64,000 nt of DNA from positions 5,084,001 through 5,148,000 of the forward strand of contig NZ_CP120983.1 of the NCBI RefSeq assembly GCF_030719215.1, in the 5' to 3' direction. Under the pieces are notes generated by a model. That model was not told the DNA's origin. It searched no databases and was given only the letters and a program-made list of their open reading frames with translations. This document shows positions 1 through 8,582 of the stretch, piece after piece. The translations under genes were made by a program, and so were the position numbers. Origin of the DNA: Streptomyces sp. Alt3. GTDB lineage: Bacteria > Actinomycetota > Actinomycetes > Streptomycetales > Streptomycetaceae. Position 1 is the first letter of the stretch. The number at the start of each line of letters is the position of its first letter.

Positions 1-1869
1 GTCCTCCTCGGCGGTGCCCGTCTTGCCGGCGGCGGGGCGGCCGGAGCTCTGGGCCGCGGTGCCGGTGCCGCCGTCTACGACGCTGCGCAGGACTGAGGTG
101 GTGGTGTCGGCGGCTTCCCGGCTGATGGCGCGCCGGGTGGTCCTCTTGGGGAGGTCGAGCTCGTCGGCGTTCTTGCTGATCCTGGAGACGAGGGTGTGGG
201 GGCGCTGTTCGCCGTGGTCGGCGAGGGTGGCGTAGGCGGAGGCCATGTCGACGACGCTGGCGGTGGCGGGGCCGAGTGCGATGGAGGGGGAGGCGGTGAG
301 GTCGGGGGTGTCCTGGGGGATGCCGAGGGCGACGGCGGTGTCCTTGACCTCCTGGGGGCCGACGTCCTGGGCCATCTGGGCGTAGACGGCGTTGACGGAT
401 TTGTCGGTGGCCTCGCGGACGGTGATGGAGCCGTAGTCGACGTCGTCCTCGTTCGCGGGGGAGTAGTCGGTGGGGCCGGTGGCGGCCTGGACGGTGCGTT
501 CGTTGTCGCCGTCGTAGTGCGTGTTGGGGGTGATGGGGCGGTCCTTCTGGGTGGTGGACCCGTTGGCGAGAGCGGCGGCGAGGACGAACGGCTTGAAGGT
601 GGATCCGACCTGGTAGTCGCGGCGGGTGGCGTTGTTGACGAACTGTCTGGTGTAGTCGACGCCGCCGTAGAGGGCGACGACGTGGCCGGTGCCGGGGTCG
701 ACGGAGGCGCCGCCGGCGCGGACGTTGCGGTCGGCGTCGCGTTCGTCGCTGGTCCTGGACAGGACGTTGTCCTTGACGGCTTCGACGAGGGCGTCCTGCT
801 TCTTCTTCTGGAGGGTGGTGGTGATGCGGTAGCCGCCGGTGGCGAGGGTCTTCTCGTCGAGGATCCTGTTGGCGGCGAGGTAGTGGTCGACCGCCTGGAC
901 GATGTAGCCGCGCTGGCCGGAGAGCGCGGTGGCGGGCTTGGCCTTGCCGGGGACTGGGAAGGTCATGGCGTCGCGGTCGTCGGGGGTGAGCCAGTGGTGT
1001 TCGACCATGCCGTCGAGGACGTAGTCCCAGCGGGCGAGGATGGCCTTCCTGTTCTCGGGGTGGGCGACGACGTCGTTGGAGCTGGGGGCGTTGAGCAGGG
1101 AGGCGAGGTAGGCGCCCTCGCCTGCGTCGAGGTCTTCGACGTCCTTGCCGTAGTAGGCGTGGGAGGCGGCCTGGATGCCGTAGGCGTTGCGGCCGAAGTA
1201 GCTGGTGTTGAGGTAGCCCTCGAGGATCTCGTCCTTGCTCTGTTCGCGGTCGAGCTTGATGGAGATGAAGAATTCCTTGGCCTTGCGGACGACGGTCTGT
1301 TCCTGGCCGAGGTAGTAGTTCTTGACGTACTGCTGGGTGATGGTGGAACCGCCCTGCCTGCCCTTGCCGGTGACGGTGTTCCAGCCGGCGCGGAGGGTGG
1401 CCTTGATGTCGATGGCGTCCTCCGAGTAGAAGTCCCGGTCCTCCGCGGCTAGTACGGCGTGCTGGATGGTGCGGGGGATGCGGCGGAGGGGGATGTTCTC
1501 GCGGTTGATCTCGCCGTCGCGGGCGATGACGGTCTTTCCGTCCGCGTACAGGTAGACGTTGGACTGGGCGGTCGCGCTGGCGTTGGCGGCGGGGATGTCG
1601 ACGATCTGGTAGCCGGCGATGAATCCGCCGACGAGGAGCAGGGCCAGGAGGAGTACGCCGCCGAGGACCATGCGCCAGGTGGGGACGGCGCGTCGCCAGC
1701 CGGTGCGCTTGGGCCGCTTGGGGCGTTTTGTGCGCCCTTCGGCGTCCTTTGCGCCGTTCGGGTGCTGGGGGTCGGGGTCGGGGGCCGCGGCCGAGGGGTC
1801 TCGGGGGGTCCAGCCCTGGGAGCCCTGCTGACCAGGGTCTCCGCCGTCCTGCGGTGGCTCTTGGCTCAT
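1..1869 (-). CDS. Class A penicillin-binding protein (transglycosylase/transpeptidase), 3' end outside window
   Basis: Bifunctional peptidoglycan synthase anchored in the membrane: it polymerises lipid II and cross-links the stem peptides. The visible 623 residues show a cytoplasmic Pro/Lys/Arg-rich N-terminus (KRPKRPKRTGWRR), one membrane segment at about 70-93, a GT51 glycosyltransferase domain with AAEDRDFY (catalytic Glu near 141) and GGSTITQQ, then a transpeptidase domain with STFKPF (active Ser near 421), SVN, and AGKTGT near 615. The KTG box sits almost at the left edge, so only the C-terminal tail is missing. ATG was chosen because GAGGAG lies about ten bases upstream, and a TATAGG box (1902-1907, reverse strand) lies further up. 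It is divergent from the ABC exporter at 2018. Family assignment is firm; which paralogue is unknown. Confidence 0.95.
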   Translation of the reverse strand, partial: MSQEPPQDGGDPGQQGSQGWTPRDPSAAAPDPDPQHPNGAKDAEGRTKRPKRPKRTGWRRAVPTWRMVLGGVLLLALLLVGGFIAGYQIVDIPAANASATAQSNVYLYADGKTVIARDGEINRENIPLRRIPRTIQHAVLAAEDRDFYSEDAIDIKATLRAGWNTVTGKGRQGGSTITQQYVKNYYLGQEQTVVRKAKEFFISIKLDREQSKDEILEGYLNTSYFGRNAYGIQAASHAYYGKDVEDLDAGEGAYLASLLNAPSSNDVVAHPENRKAILARWDYVLDGMVEHHWLTPDDRDAMTFPVPGKAKPATALSGQRGYIVQAVDHYLAANRILDEKTLATGGYRITTTLQKKKQDALVEAVKDNVLSRTSDERDADRNVRAGGASVDPGTGHVVALYGGVDYTRQFVNNATRRDYQVGSTFKPFVLAAALANGSTTQKDRPITPNTHYDGDNERTVQAATGPTDYSPANEDDVDYGSITVREATDKSVNAVYAQMAQDVGPQEVKDTAVALGIPQDTPDLTASPSIALGPATASVVDMASAYATLADHGEQRPHTLVSRISKNADELDLPKRTTRRAISREAADTTTSVLRSVVDGGTGTAAQSSGRPAAGKTGTAEED

Positions 1870-2017
1870 GACTGTGAGGCTCCTCGACTGCGGATGATTT
1901 TCCTATAGTGCACTTTTCGGGCGGATAACCCTCGGATTCTTCGGGCTGAAATAGGGTCGCGGCGGCCGGCGGGCCTCGACTAAGGTCGTGCGCTTTGGCG
2001 GAAGAGGGGGGAGCGAG

Positions 2018-2818
2018 GTGCGGCTCTATGCCGTGGTGGCGGCCGGGGGATTCCGGCGGTACGCCACTTACCGGGTGGCCACGCTCGCGGGGGTGTTCAC
2101 CAACACCGTCTTCGGTTTCATCATGGCGTACACCTACATCGCCCTGTGGGACGAGCGCCCGCACCTCGGCGGGTACGACATGTCGCAGGCGCTGACCTAT
2201 GTGTGGCTGGGTCAGGCCCTGCTGATGACCTGCGCGATGATGGGCGGCGGCTTCGAGGACGAGCTGATGGAGCGGATCCGGACGGGCGACATCGCGGTCG
2301 ATCTGTACCGGCCCGCCGATCTGCAGCTGTGGTGGATGGCGGGGGACCTGGGCCGGGCCGCCTTCCATCTGCTGGGGCGTGGGATCGTGCCGATGGTGCT
2401 GGGCGCACTGGCCTTCGATCTGGCGCTGCCGGGCTCCCCGTGGACCTGGCTCGCGTTCCTGGTGTCGGTGGCGCTGGGGGTGGTGGTGAGCTTCGCGGTG
2501 CGTTTCCTGGTGGCGCTCTCGGCCTTCTGGCTGATGGACGGGGCGGGGGCGATGCAGATCGCGTGGCTGGCGGGGCTGTTCTTCTCCGGGATGCTGCTGC
2601 CGCTGAACCTGTTCCCCGGTGTGCTCGGTGACGTGGCCCGCGCACTGCCGTGGTCGTCCCTGTTGCAGGTGCCGGCCGATGTGTTCCTCGGTACTTACGC
2701 GGGCTGGGACCTGGCGGGGGCGTACGCCTTCCAGGCCGGCTGGGCGGTGGTGCTGCTGCTCGCGGGACGGCTCCTGCAGTCGGTGGCGACCAGGAGGGTG
2801 GTGGTCCAGGGTGGCTGA
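2018..2818 (+). CDS. ABC-2 type exporter permease, first subunit
   Basis: Integral membrane subunit of a three-gene ABC exporter (2018-4670). 266 residues with about six hydrophobic segments, beginning VRLYAVVAAGGFRRYATYRVATLAG and including the FTNTVFGFIMAYTYIALW stretch and a late SGMLLPLNLFPG segment typical of ABC-2 permeases of the DUF990/ABC2_membrane_6 kind. The GTG at 2018 is preferred over the GTG at 1988 because a purine-rich AGAGGGGGGAG lies seven bases upstream of it. The stop overlaps the next gene by eight bases, suggesting translational coupling. The substrate cannot be read from sequence. Confidence 0.85.
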   Translation: MRLYAVVAAGGFRRYATYRVATLAGVFTNTVFGFIMAYTYIALWDERPHLGGYDMSQALTYVWLGQALLMTCAMMGGGFEDELMERIRTGDIAVDLYRPADLQLWWMAGDLGRAAFHLLGRGIVPMVLGALAFDLALPGSPWTWLAFLVSVALGVVVSFAVRFLVALSAFWLMDGAGAMQIAWLAGLFFSGMLLPLNLFPGVLGDVARALPWSSLLQVPADVFLGTYAGWDLAGAYAFQAGWAVVLLLAGRLLQSVATRRVVVQGG

Positions 2819-3683
2819 GGTCGGGGTGGAGGGCGTCGTCGGGGCGGAGCCGGGGATCGCGTTCGCCGAGAGGTCGCGGCTGGTCGAGGGGGTGCGGGCG
2901 TACGGGCTGATCGTGGCGATGTGGCTGCGTTCGACCATGGCGTACCGCGCGTCGTTCGTGATGACGGCCGTGGGGAATTTCGTGGCGACGGGCTTCGACT
3001 TCGTCACGATCATGCTGATGTTCACGCACGTCGACGTGCTGGGCGGCTACACGCTGCCGGAGATCGCCCTGCTGTACGGCGCGTCGGCGACCGCGTTCGG
3101 GCTGGCCGACCTGGTGCTGGGGTCGATGGACCGGGTGGGGCGGCGGGTGCGGGACGGGACGCTGGACACGCTGCTGGTGCGCCCCGTGCCGGTGCTGGCG
3201 CAGGTGGCCGCCGACCGGTTCGCGCTGCGCAGGCTGGGGCGGATCACGCAGGGGCTGCTGGTGCTGGGCTACGCGCTGGTGGTGCTGGACATCGAGTGGA
3301 CGCCGCTGAAGGTCGCGATGCTGCCGATGATGGTGCTGAGCGGGGCGGCCGTCTTCGGAGCGGTGTTCGTGGTGGGGGCGGCGTTCCAGTTCTACGCCCA
3401 GGACGCCTCCGAGGTGCAGAACGCGTTCACGTACGGAGGGACGACGCTGCTGCAGTATCCGCCGTCGGTGTTCGCGAAGGACCTGGTGCGCGGGGTGACG
3501 TTCGTGGTGCCGCTGGCGTTCGTGAGCTGGCTGCCGGCCCTGTACGTGCTGGGCCGGGACTATCCGCTGGACCTGCCGCGCTGGGTGGCGTTCCTGCCGC
3601 CGCTGGTGGCGGTGGGGTGCTGGGTGGTCGCGGGGCTGGCGTGGCGGGTGGGGCTGCGGGCGTACCGCAGTACGGGAAGCTGA
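2811..3683 (+). CDS. ABC-2 type exporter permease, second subunit
   Basis: Second membrane subunit of the exporter, 290 residues, with a soluble N-terminus of about 35 residues (it carries AYGLIVAMWLRSTMAYR before the first membrane helix) and roughly six hydrophobic helices. The motif GSMDRVGRRVRDGTLDTLLVRPVP in the first cytoplasmic loop is characteristic of DUF990-like ABC-2 permeases. The GTG start overlaps the stop of the upstream permease by eight bases and the stop is followed nine bases later by the ATPase start, so the three genes form one operon. It probably makes a heterodimeric channel with the first permease. Confidence 0.85.
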   Translation: MAEVGVEGVVGAEPGIAFAERSRLVEGVRAYGLIVAMWLRSTMAYRASFVMTAVGNFVATGFDFVTIMLMFTHVDVLGGYTLPEIALLYGASATAFGLADLVLGSMDRVGRRVRDGTLDTLLVRPVPVLAQVAADRFALRRLGRITQGLLVLGYALVVLDIEWTPLKVAMLPMMVLSGAAVFGAVFVVGAAFQFYAQDASEVQNAFTYGGTTLLQYPPSVFAKDLVRGVTFVVPLAFVSWLPALYVLGRDYPLDLPRWVAFLPPLVAVGCWVVAGLAWRVGLRAYRSTGS

Positions 3684-3692
3684 GGAGTGGGC

Positions 3693-4670
3693 GTGGACGA
3701 CATGGACTTCATCGAGCTCGACGGCGTCGAGAAGGTCTTCGACGTGCGCCGCAGGACGGGCTTCATGCGCCGTGAGCGGCGGGAGGTGCGGGCGGTGGAC
3801 GGGATCAGCTTCCGGGTGCCGCGCGGTGAGATGGTCGGTTACATCGGGCCGAACGGCGCCGGGAAGTCGACGACGATCAAGATGCTGACGGGGATCCTCA
3901 CACCGAGCGGCGGCCGGCTGAGGGTCGCGGGCATCGACCCGTCGCGGGAGCGTACGAAGCTGGCGCACCGGATCGGTGTGGTGTTCGGGCAGCGTACGAC
4001 GCTGTGGTGGGACCTTCCGTTGCGTGATTCGTACCGGCTGATGCACCGGATGTACCGGATCCCGGACAGCCGGTTCCGGGAGAACATGGACCGGTGTGTC
4101 GAACTGCTGGATCTGGGTGCGCTGCTGGAGGTGCCGGTGCGTCAGCTGTCGCTGGGGCAGCGGATGCGGGGCGATATCGCGGCGGCGCTGCTGCACGACC
4201 CGGAGGTGCTGTACCTGGACGAGCCGACGATCGGGCTCGACGTGGTGTCGAAGGCCAAGGTGCGTGGGTTCCTGCGGGACCTGAACGCGGAGCGGTCGAC
4301 GACGGTGCTGCTGACGACGCACGACCTGACCGACATCGAGCAGTTGTGCAAGCGGGTGATGGTGATCGACCACGGCCGTCTGATGTACGACGGTGCGCTG
4401 GCCGGGCTGCACGAGGTGGGGGAGAGCGAGCGCACGCTGGTGGTGGACCTGGAGCGGGAACTGCCGCCGATCGAGCTGGGGTCGGAGCCCTCGGCGCGGG
4501 TGGTGAAGGTGGAGGGGCCCCGGCAGTGGCTGGCGTTCCCGGCGGCGACGTCGGCCGCGCCGCTGGTGGCGCGTATCGCGGCGGACTATCCGCTGGTCGA
4601 TCTGTCGGTGCGGGAGCCGGACATCGAGTCCGTCATCGCGAAGATGTACGCGTCGGATTCCGCCGCCTGA
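3693..4670 (+). CDS. ABC exporter ATP-binding subunit
   Basis: Nucleotide-binding subunit powering the two upstream permeases, 325 residues. Walker A GPNGAGKST, Q-loop region GVVFGQRTTLWWDLP, signature LSLGQRMRGD, Walker B VLYLDEPTIGLD and the H-loop TTHDLTDIEQ are all present. The signature is LSLGQ rather than LSGGQ, as is usual for the DrrA/CcmA-like export ATPases that carry a C-terminal extension of about 100 residues, seen here from about 220. GTG 3693 was chosen because GAGGAG ends five bases before it; GTG 3687 lies inside that ribosome binding site and ATG 3702 is too far away. The TGA stop lies directly against the terminal repeat of the 4671-4830 element. Confidence 0.93.
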   Translation: MDDMDFIELDGVEKVFDVRRRTGFMRRERREVRAVDGISFRVPRGEMVGYIGPNGAGKSTTIKMLTGILTPSGGRLRVAGIDPSRERTKLAHRIGVVFGQRTTLWWDLPLRDSYRLMHRMYRIPDSRFRENMDRCVELLDLGALLEVPVRQLSLGQRMRGDIAAALLHDPEVLYLDEPTIGLDVVSKAKVRGFLRDLNAERSTTVLLTTHDLTDIEQLCKRVMVIDHGRLMYDGALAGLHEVGESERTLVVDLERELPPIELGSEPSARVVKVEGPRQWLAFPAATSAAPLVARIAADYPLVDLSVREPDIESVIAKMYASDSAA

Positions 4671-4830
4671 GGGCTGTCCCGCAATCCGTGGTGGATCAGC
4701 GCGCGGCGTCGGATGCGGTGCATCGCAAGGCGGAGGGACACCCGCATACTGGATGTATTCGGGCGTTCCGACAACGCGGCGAGGTGCCGTAGCTGTCGTC
4801 GTGCGCCCGCCAGGGATTACGGGACAGCCC
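4671..4830 (+). repeat. 160-bp MITE-like element with terminal inverted repeats (copy A)
   Basis: The ends GGGCTGTCCCGCAATCCGTGG (left) and the reverse complement of the right end match at 19 of 21 positions; the match may extend four to five bases outward (CTGA on the left, CTAA on the right). No reading frame fits it. Its left half is repeated in inverse orientation at 32017-32089 with about 90 percent identity, so this is a dispersed family and not a local hairpin. Its position directly after the stop of the ABC ATPase means the terminal repeat could also fold as the operon's terminator. A target-site duplication is not clear. Confidence 0.8.
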
Positions 4831-4867
4831 TTAGGCCGTGCCGTGGTTGCTCTATAGGGTGCGCGGT

Positions 4868-5566
4868 ATGACAAGTGAGAACCCGGACATGCGTGCCTCC
4901 GACGCGGAACGCGAGAGGGTCGCCGAGACCTTGCGGGAGGCCGTGGCCGAGGGCCGGCTGGAGATGGACGAGTTCGAGCAGCGGCTCGACGCGACGTTCA
5001 AGGCGCGTACGCACGGGGAGCTGGTGCCGCTCGTGCGCGACCTCCCGGCGCCGGGCGGGCCGGAGGCCGCTGCGGTGGCCGGGCGGAAGGGGTCGTCGGC
5101 GAACTGGCCCGCGCGGATCGGTGGTGCTCCCACGTCGTCGGGGGCGTTCGCCTTCTGGGGCGGATTCAGCCGTAAGGGCCGTTGGACGGTGGGACCGAAG
5201 TTCACCGCGTTCGCGATGTGGGGCGGCGGCGAGATCGACCTGCGGGAGGCGCACTTCGCCGAGCGGGATGTCGTGATCCGCTGCTTCACGATCATGGGCG
5301 GGATGCAGGTGACGGTGCCGCCGGACCTGAACGTCCAGGTCAACGGCCTCGGCATCATGGGCGGTTTCGGGGAGCACTCCAAGCTCGACGAGGAGCCGGA
5401 GCCGGCTCCGGACGCGCCCCGGGTGAGGATCACGGGGTTCGCGCTGATGGGCGGGGTCGGTGTGGAGCGCAAGCGGAGCAAGGCGGAGAAGCGGCGGCTC
5501 CAGGAGCAGGAGCGGCTGCGGCTGCAGAAGCCGGACACGGGGGACGGGCGCAAGGAGCTCGGCTGA
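4868..5566 (+). CDS. DUF1707 / LiaF-like C-terminal domain protein
   Basis: 232 residues. The N-terminal 55 residues are a DUF1707 (SHOCT-like) domain: MRASDAERERVAETLREAVAEGRLEMDEFEQRLDATFKART. The rest resembles the LiaF/'cell wall-active antibiotics response' beta-helix domain with repeated hydrophobic strands ending in MGG or WGG (TAFAMWGGGEIDL, FTIMGGMQV, LGIMGGFGE, FALMGGVGV). Such proteins are common in actinomycetes and are linked to envelope stress signalling, but this one has no membrane helix, so the role is inferred only. There is no ribosome binding site before ATG 4868; a TATAGG box lies twelve bases upstream, so the mRNA may be leaderless. It is a single gene followed by a strong hairpin. 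Confidence 0.85.
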   Translation: MTSENPDMRASDAERERVAETLREAVAEGRLEMDEFEQRLDATFKARTHGELVPLVRDLPAPGGPEAAAVAGRKGSSANWPARIGGAPTSSGAFAFWGGFSRKGRWTVGPKFTAFAMWGGGEIDLREAHFAERDVVIRCFTIMGGMQVTVPPDLNVQVNGLGIMGGFGEHSKLDEEPEPAPDAPRVRITGFALMGGVGVERKRSKAEKRRLQEQERLRLQKPDTGDGRKELG

Positions 5567-5637
5567 TCCTGCCGGGGTGCGAAGGCCGGATATCGCCGTG
5601 GTGCGTAGGCCCGATCCTGCCGGGGTGCGAAGGCCGG
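5565..5637 (+). repeat. 25-bp direct repeat pair in intergenic region
   Basis: GATCCTGCCGGGGTGCGAAGG followed by CCGG occurs at 5565-5589 and again at 5613-5637. The second copy contributes the left arm of the terminator at 5627-5656, so the first copy can compete with it to pair with the right arm. Confidence 0.8.
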
Positions 5638-5656
5638 TCGTCCGTCCGGCCTTCGC
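5627..5656. terminator. Bidirectional hairpin between convergent genes
   Basis: GCGAAGGCCGG (5627-5637) pairs perfectly with CCGGCCTTCGC (5646-5656) around an eight-base loop. It lies between the converging DUF1707 and SGNH hydrolase genes. There is no clear T-run, as is usual in high-GC actinomycetes. Confidence 0.75.
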
Positions 5657-5668
5657 GTGGTGCGCGGG

Positions 5669-6931
5669 TCAGAAGGCGTCGGCCTTCGGTGTCCCGTCGA
5701 CCGTGCCGAGGTCGATGGCGCGGCCCAGGGCGCGGTAGCCGGCGTCGTTGAAGTGCAGCCGGTCACCGGAGTCGTACTCGGGCAGGATCCGGTCGGGCGC
5801 GTACGGGTCGCGTACGGCCTCGTCGAAGTCGGCGAACGCGTCGAAGATCCTGCCGGAGCGGATCTCCTTGTTGACCGTGAGGCGCACGTCGTTGCGTTCG
5901 GGCGTCCAGTTCGAGTAGCCCTCGAAGGGTGTCAGTGTCGCGCCGACGACCCGGAGCCCCTGGGCGTGCGCCCGCTCGGTGAGGGCGCGGAGCCCGGCGA
6001 TGATGCGCTCGGGGTCCGGTTCCTGGGGGAACTGCTGTACGTCGTTGATGCCGAGCGCGATGATCACGGTCTTCGCTCCGGTGACGGACAGGACGTCGCG
6101 GTCGAAGCGGTGGGTGCCGCTCAGGCCGCCGATGCTCTTCACGCCGCCCACGGCGAGCGGGCTGTCACGCAGGAGGCGGTTGCCGGCTATGCCCTGGTTG
6201 GCGATGCCGTAGGTGTGCCGGAGGCGGTCGGAGAGGACGTCCGGCCAGCGGGCGTTGGCGTCGGTCGTGGAGCCGCTGCCCGCGGTGAGGGAGTCGCCGA
6301 TCACGACGATCGCCCCGGGAGAGGTCGTGTTGCGGACGTCGACGGCGGTCAGGTAGCGCCACCGGGTGGTGCTCCAGGTGCCGTGGTCGTCGGCCAGGAA
6401 GGACGTCTGGTGGGTGTTGGGGTGCTGGGTGACGGGTCCGGAGGCGTACGGGGTGCGGAGGGTGACCTCCAGGTCGGCGTCGGGGGCGACGGGGACGACG
6501 ACGGGGTCGCTGACGACCTGCCGGCCCGCGGCGACGGTGACGGTGGGACGCCCCTGGAAGGTCACCGGGCGGGTGTTGACGGCGGCCTGGTCGATGACGA
6601 GCGGGGCGGTGCCGAAGAGGTTGGACAGGGTGATGCGGGCGGCGTCACCGCCGACGCTGGTGTGCACGACGTTGCGGATGGTGCGGCCGGGGTAGCCCTG
6701 TCCGGCGGCGGGTTCCGCGCTGACGGGTGCTCCGGTCCAGGTGGCCACCCAGGTGCCGAGGGAGTTGGCCGGCGCGGCGGGGTTGTGGGCCGCGGTGCGG
6801 CTCGGGGACCCGCTCGGCGGTGTCTGCCGCTCGTCGGTGATCAGCGTCGTGCCGAAGGCGACGGCGGTGGCGAGCGTCGCGGTGCCTGCTGCGAGGGCGA
6901 TGAGCAGGGCGTAGCGCTGGCGCCTGGGCAT
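5669..6931 (-). CDS. Secreted SGNH/GDSL hydrolase (lipase/esterase-like)
   Basis: 420 residues. N-terminal MPRRQRYALLIALAAGTATLATAVAFG is a signal peptide or anchor with a basic n-region. A beta-rich region of about 140 residues (WVATWTGAPVSAEPA...) precedes the SGNH domain, where block I is VIGDSLTAGSGS (nucleophile Ser), block III Gly/Asn is GIAGNR, the Asn block is ALGINDVQQ, and the C-terminal DRLHFNDAGYRALG supplies Asp and His. It is predicted to be an exported esterase or carbohydrate deacetylase; the substrate is not determinable. ATG 6931 has AAGGAG eleven bases upstream. It converges on the DUF1707 gene. Confidence 0.9.
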   Translation of the reverse strand: MPRRQRYALLIALAAGTATLATAVAFGTTLITDERQTPPSGSPSRTAAHNPAAPANSLGTWVATWTGAPVSAEPAAGQGYPGRTIRNVVHTSVGGDAARITLSNLFGTAPLVIDQAAVNTRPVTFQGRPTVTVAAGRQVVSDPVVVPVAPDADLEVTLRTPYASGPVTQHPNTHQTSFLADDHGTWSTTRWRYLTAVDVRNTTSPGAIVVIGDSLTAGSGSTTDANARWPDVLSDRLRHTYGIANQGIAGNRLLRDSPLAVGGVKSIGGLSGTHRFDRDVLSVTGAKTVIIALGINDVQQFPQEPDPERIIAGLRALTERAHAQGLRVVGATLTPFEGYSNWTPERNDVRLTVNKEIRSGRIFDAFADFDEAVRDPYAPDRILPEYDSGDRLHFNDAGYRALGRAIDLGTVDGTPKADAF

Positions 6932-7084
6932 CTGCGGTGATTCTCCTTGCGGGGTTCGGCCGGGTGTTCGGGTTTCTCTCATGATGCGACAGGCCGCGGG
7001 GAACTCGACGTGCGGCCCGGGAGTAGGTGAGGTAGGGACAATGCGTACGGCACGGCGTGACGCGTACGCGGACGGGTGGAGCGG

Positions 7085-8425
7085 ATGGAACAGGACGCGG
7101 GACAGGGAACGGCGCCCGGGACGGACGGCCCCGGGGCCGTCCGGCCGAGGCCGACGCTCGGCGGGTTCGCGTACACCGCCGCCGATGAGGAGAAGCGGCG
7201 CGGTGTGCGCCGTATGAAGACCACCGCCACGGGGCTGCTCCTGCTCGTCGCGCTCGTGTACGTCCTCGCCACCTGGGCGAAGAACGAGGGTGTGGGCGGC
7301 TGGCCGGGCTACGTCGCAGCGGCCGCCGAGGCCGGAATGGTGGGTGCGCTGGCGGACTGGTTCGCCGTCACGGCGCTCTTTCGGCGTCCGCTCGGCCTGC
7401 CCATCCCGCACACCGCCATCATTCCTACCAAGAAGGACCAGTTGGGGGAGTCACTCGGTTCCTTCGTGGGCGAGAATTTTCTCTCCGGAGACGTCGTTCG
7501 TGACCGAATTCACGCCTTGGGCGTCGGTTCGCGGCTCGGGACCTGGCTGGCGGACCCGGAACACGCGGACCGCGTCACCGCCGAGCTGGCCACCGCGCTG
7601 CGCGGGGCGCTGACCGTCCTGCGGGACTCCGACGTGCAGGCGGTGGTCGGGGAGGCGATCACCCGGCGGGCGGACGCGGCGGAAGTCGGTCCGGGGATGG
7701 GGAAGATGCTGGAGAAGATCGTCTCGGACGGCGGTCACCGCAGGGTCGTCGACCTCGTCTGCGTACGGGCCCACGACTGGCTGGTCCTGCACGGGGACTC
7801 CGTGATGGACGCGGTGCAGGGCGGGGCGCCGGGCTGGACGCCGCGGTTCGTGGACAAGCGGGTGGGTGAGCGGGTCTACAAGGAGTTGCTGCGCTTCGTC
7901 ACGGAGATGCGTGACATGCCGGGCCATCCGGCACGTGGATCGATCGACACGTTCCTGACGGACTTCGCCGCCGACCTCCAGACGGACACGGACACCCGGG
8001 CCCGGGTGGAGCGGCTGAAGTCGGAGATCCTGGGGCGTGGTGAGGTCCAGGACGTCATCGCGTCCGCCTGGTCCTCCGTCCGCTCGATGATCATCGCGGC
8101 GGCCGAGGACGAGCGGAGCGAGCTGAGGATGCGGGCGCGGGCGTCGCTGATGTCCCTGGGCGCCAGGCTGGCCTCGGACGAGCGGCTGCAGGCCAAGCTG
8201 GAGGGCTGGCTGGAGGATGCGGCGGCGTATGTCGTCACGACGTACCGCACGGAGATCACCTCGCTGATCAGCGACACGGTGGCCGGCTGGGACGCGGACC
8301 AGACGTCGAAGAAGATCGAGGCGCACATCGGCCGTGACCTGCAGTTCATCCGGATCAACGGGACCGTGGTGGGTGCGCTGGCCGGGCTGGCGATCTATTC
8401 GGTGTCGCACGCGCTGGGGGGCTGA
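7085..8425 (+). CDS. DUF445 family membrane protein
   Basis: 446 residues. A short hydrophilic N-terminus (GFAYTAADEEKRRGVRRMKT) leads to a membrane helix TGLLLLVALVYVLATWA and then EAGMVGALADWFAVTALFRRPLGLPIPHTAIIPTKKDQLG, the hallmark of DUF445. The middle of the protein is long, charged and helical and the C-terminus returns to the membrane with VVGALAGLAIYSVSHALGG. Cellular function of DUF445 proteins is not established. ATG 7085 was chosen; GTG 7076 is an alternative, and neither has an ideal ribosome binding site. A strong hairpin follows at 8431. Confidence 0.88.
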   Translation: MEQDAGQGTAPGTDGPGAVRPRPTLGGFAYTAADEEKRRGVRRMKTTATGLLLLVALVYVLATWAKNEGVGGWPGYVAAAAEAGMVGALADWFAVTALFRRPLGLPIPHTAIIPTKKDQLGESLGSFVGENFLSGDVVRDRIHALGVGSRLGTWLADPEHADRVTAELATALRGALTVLRDSDVQAVVGEAITRRADAAEVGPGMGKMLEKIVSDGGHRRVVDLVCVRAHDWLVLHGDSVMDAVQGGAPGWTPRFVDKRVGERVYKELLRFVTEMRDMPGHPARGSIDTFLTDFAADLQTDTDTRARVERLKSEILGRGEVQDVIASAWSSVRSMIIAAAEDERSELRMRARASLMSLGARLASDERLQAKLEGWLEDAAAYVVTTYRTEITSLISDTVAGWDADQTSKKIEAHIGRDLQFIRINGTVVGALAGLAIYSVSHALGG

Positions 8426-8430
8426 CCGGA

Positions 8431-8460
8431 GGCGTGCCCGTCCTGTCGTACGGGCACGCC
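8431..8460 (+). terminator. Hairpin terminator after DUF445 gene
   Basis: GGCGTGCCCGT and ACGGGCACGCC form a perfect 11-bp stem with an eight-base loop, starting six bases after the stop codon. Confidence 0.8.
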
Positions 8461-8582
8461 CCCGGGTCACGCGGGGAGTTGCTCTTCAGTACGCACCCCG
8501 CGGCGCCCGTGTTCAATCCCCGGGGCCGGACTTTTTCCCGCGGGGCCCCGTCCGGCAGGCCGGCCGGGACGCCGTGCCGGGG

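Noticed and set aside
196..1452. Long glycine/valine-rich plus-strand open frame
   Set aside because: It is the mirror of the penicillin-binding protein gene on the minus strand, which has all conserved motifs.
2121..4874. 917-codon minus-strand frame rich in His, Arg and Pro
   Set aside because: It lies opposite three well-supported ABC transporter genes; the composition is the usual antisense artefact of high-GC DNA.
5657..6940. Plus-strand frame opposite the SGNH hydrolase
   Set aside because: Low-complexity Gly/Val/Asp composition without domains; the minus-strand gene has signal peptide and SGNH blocks.
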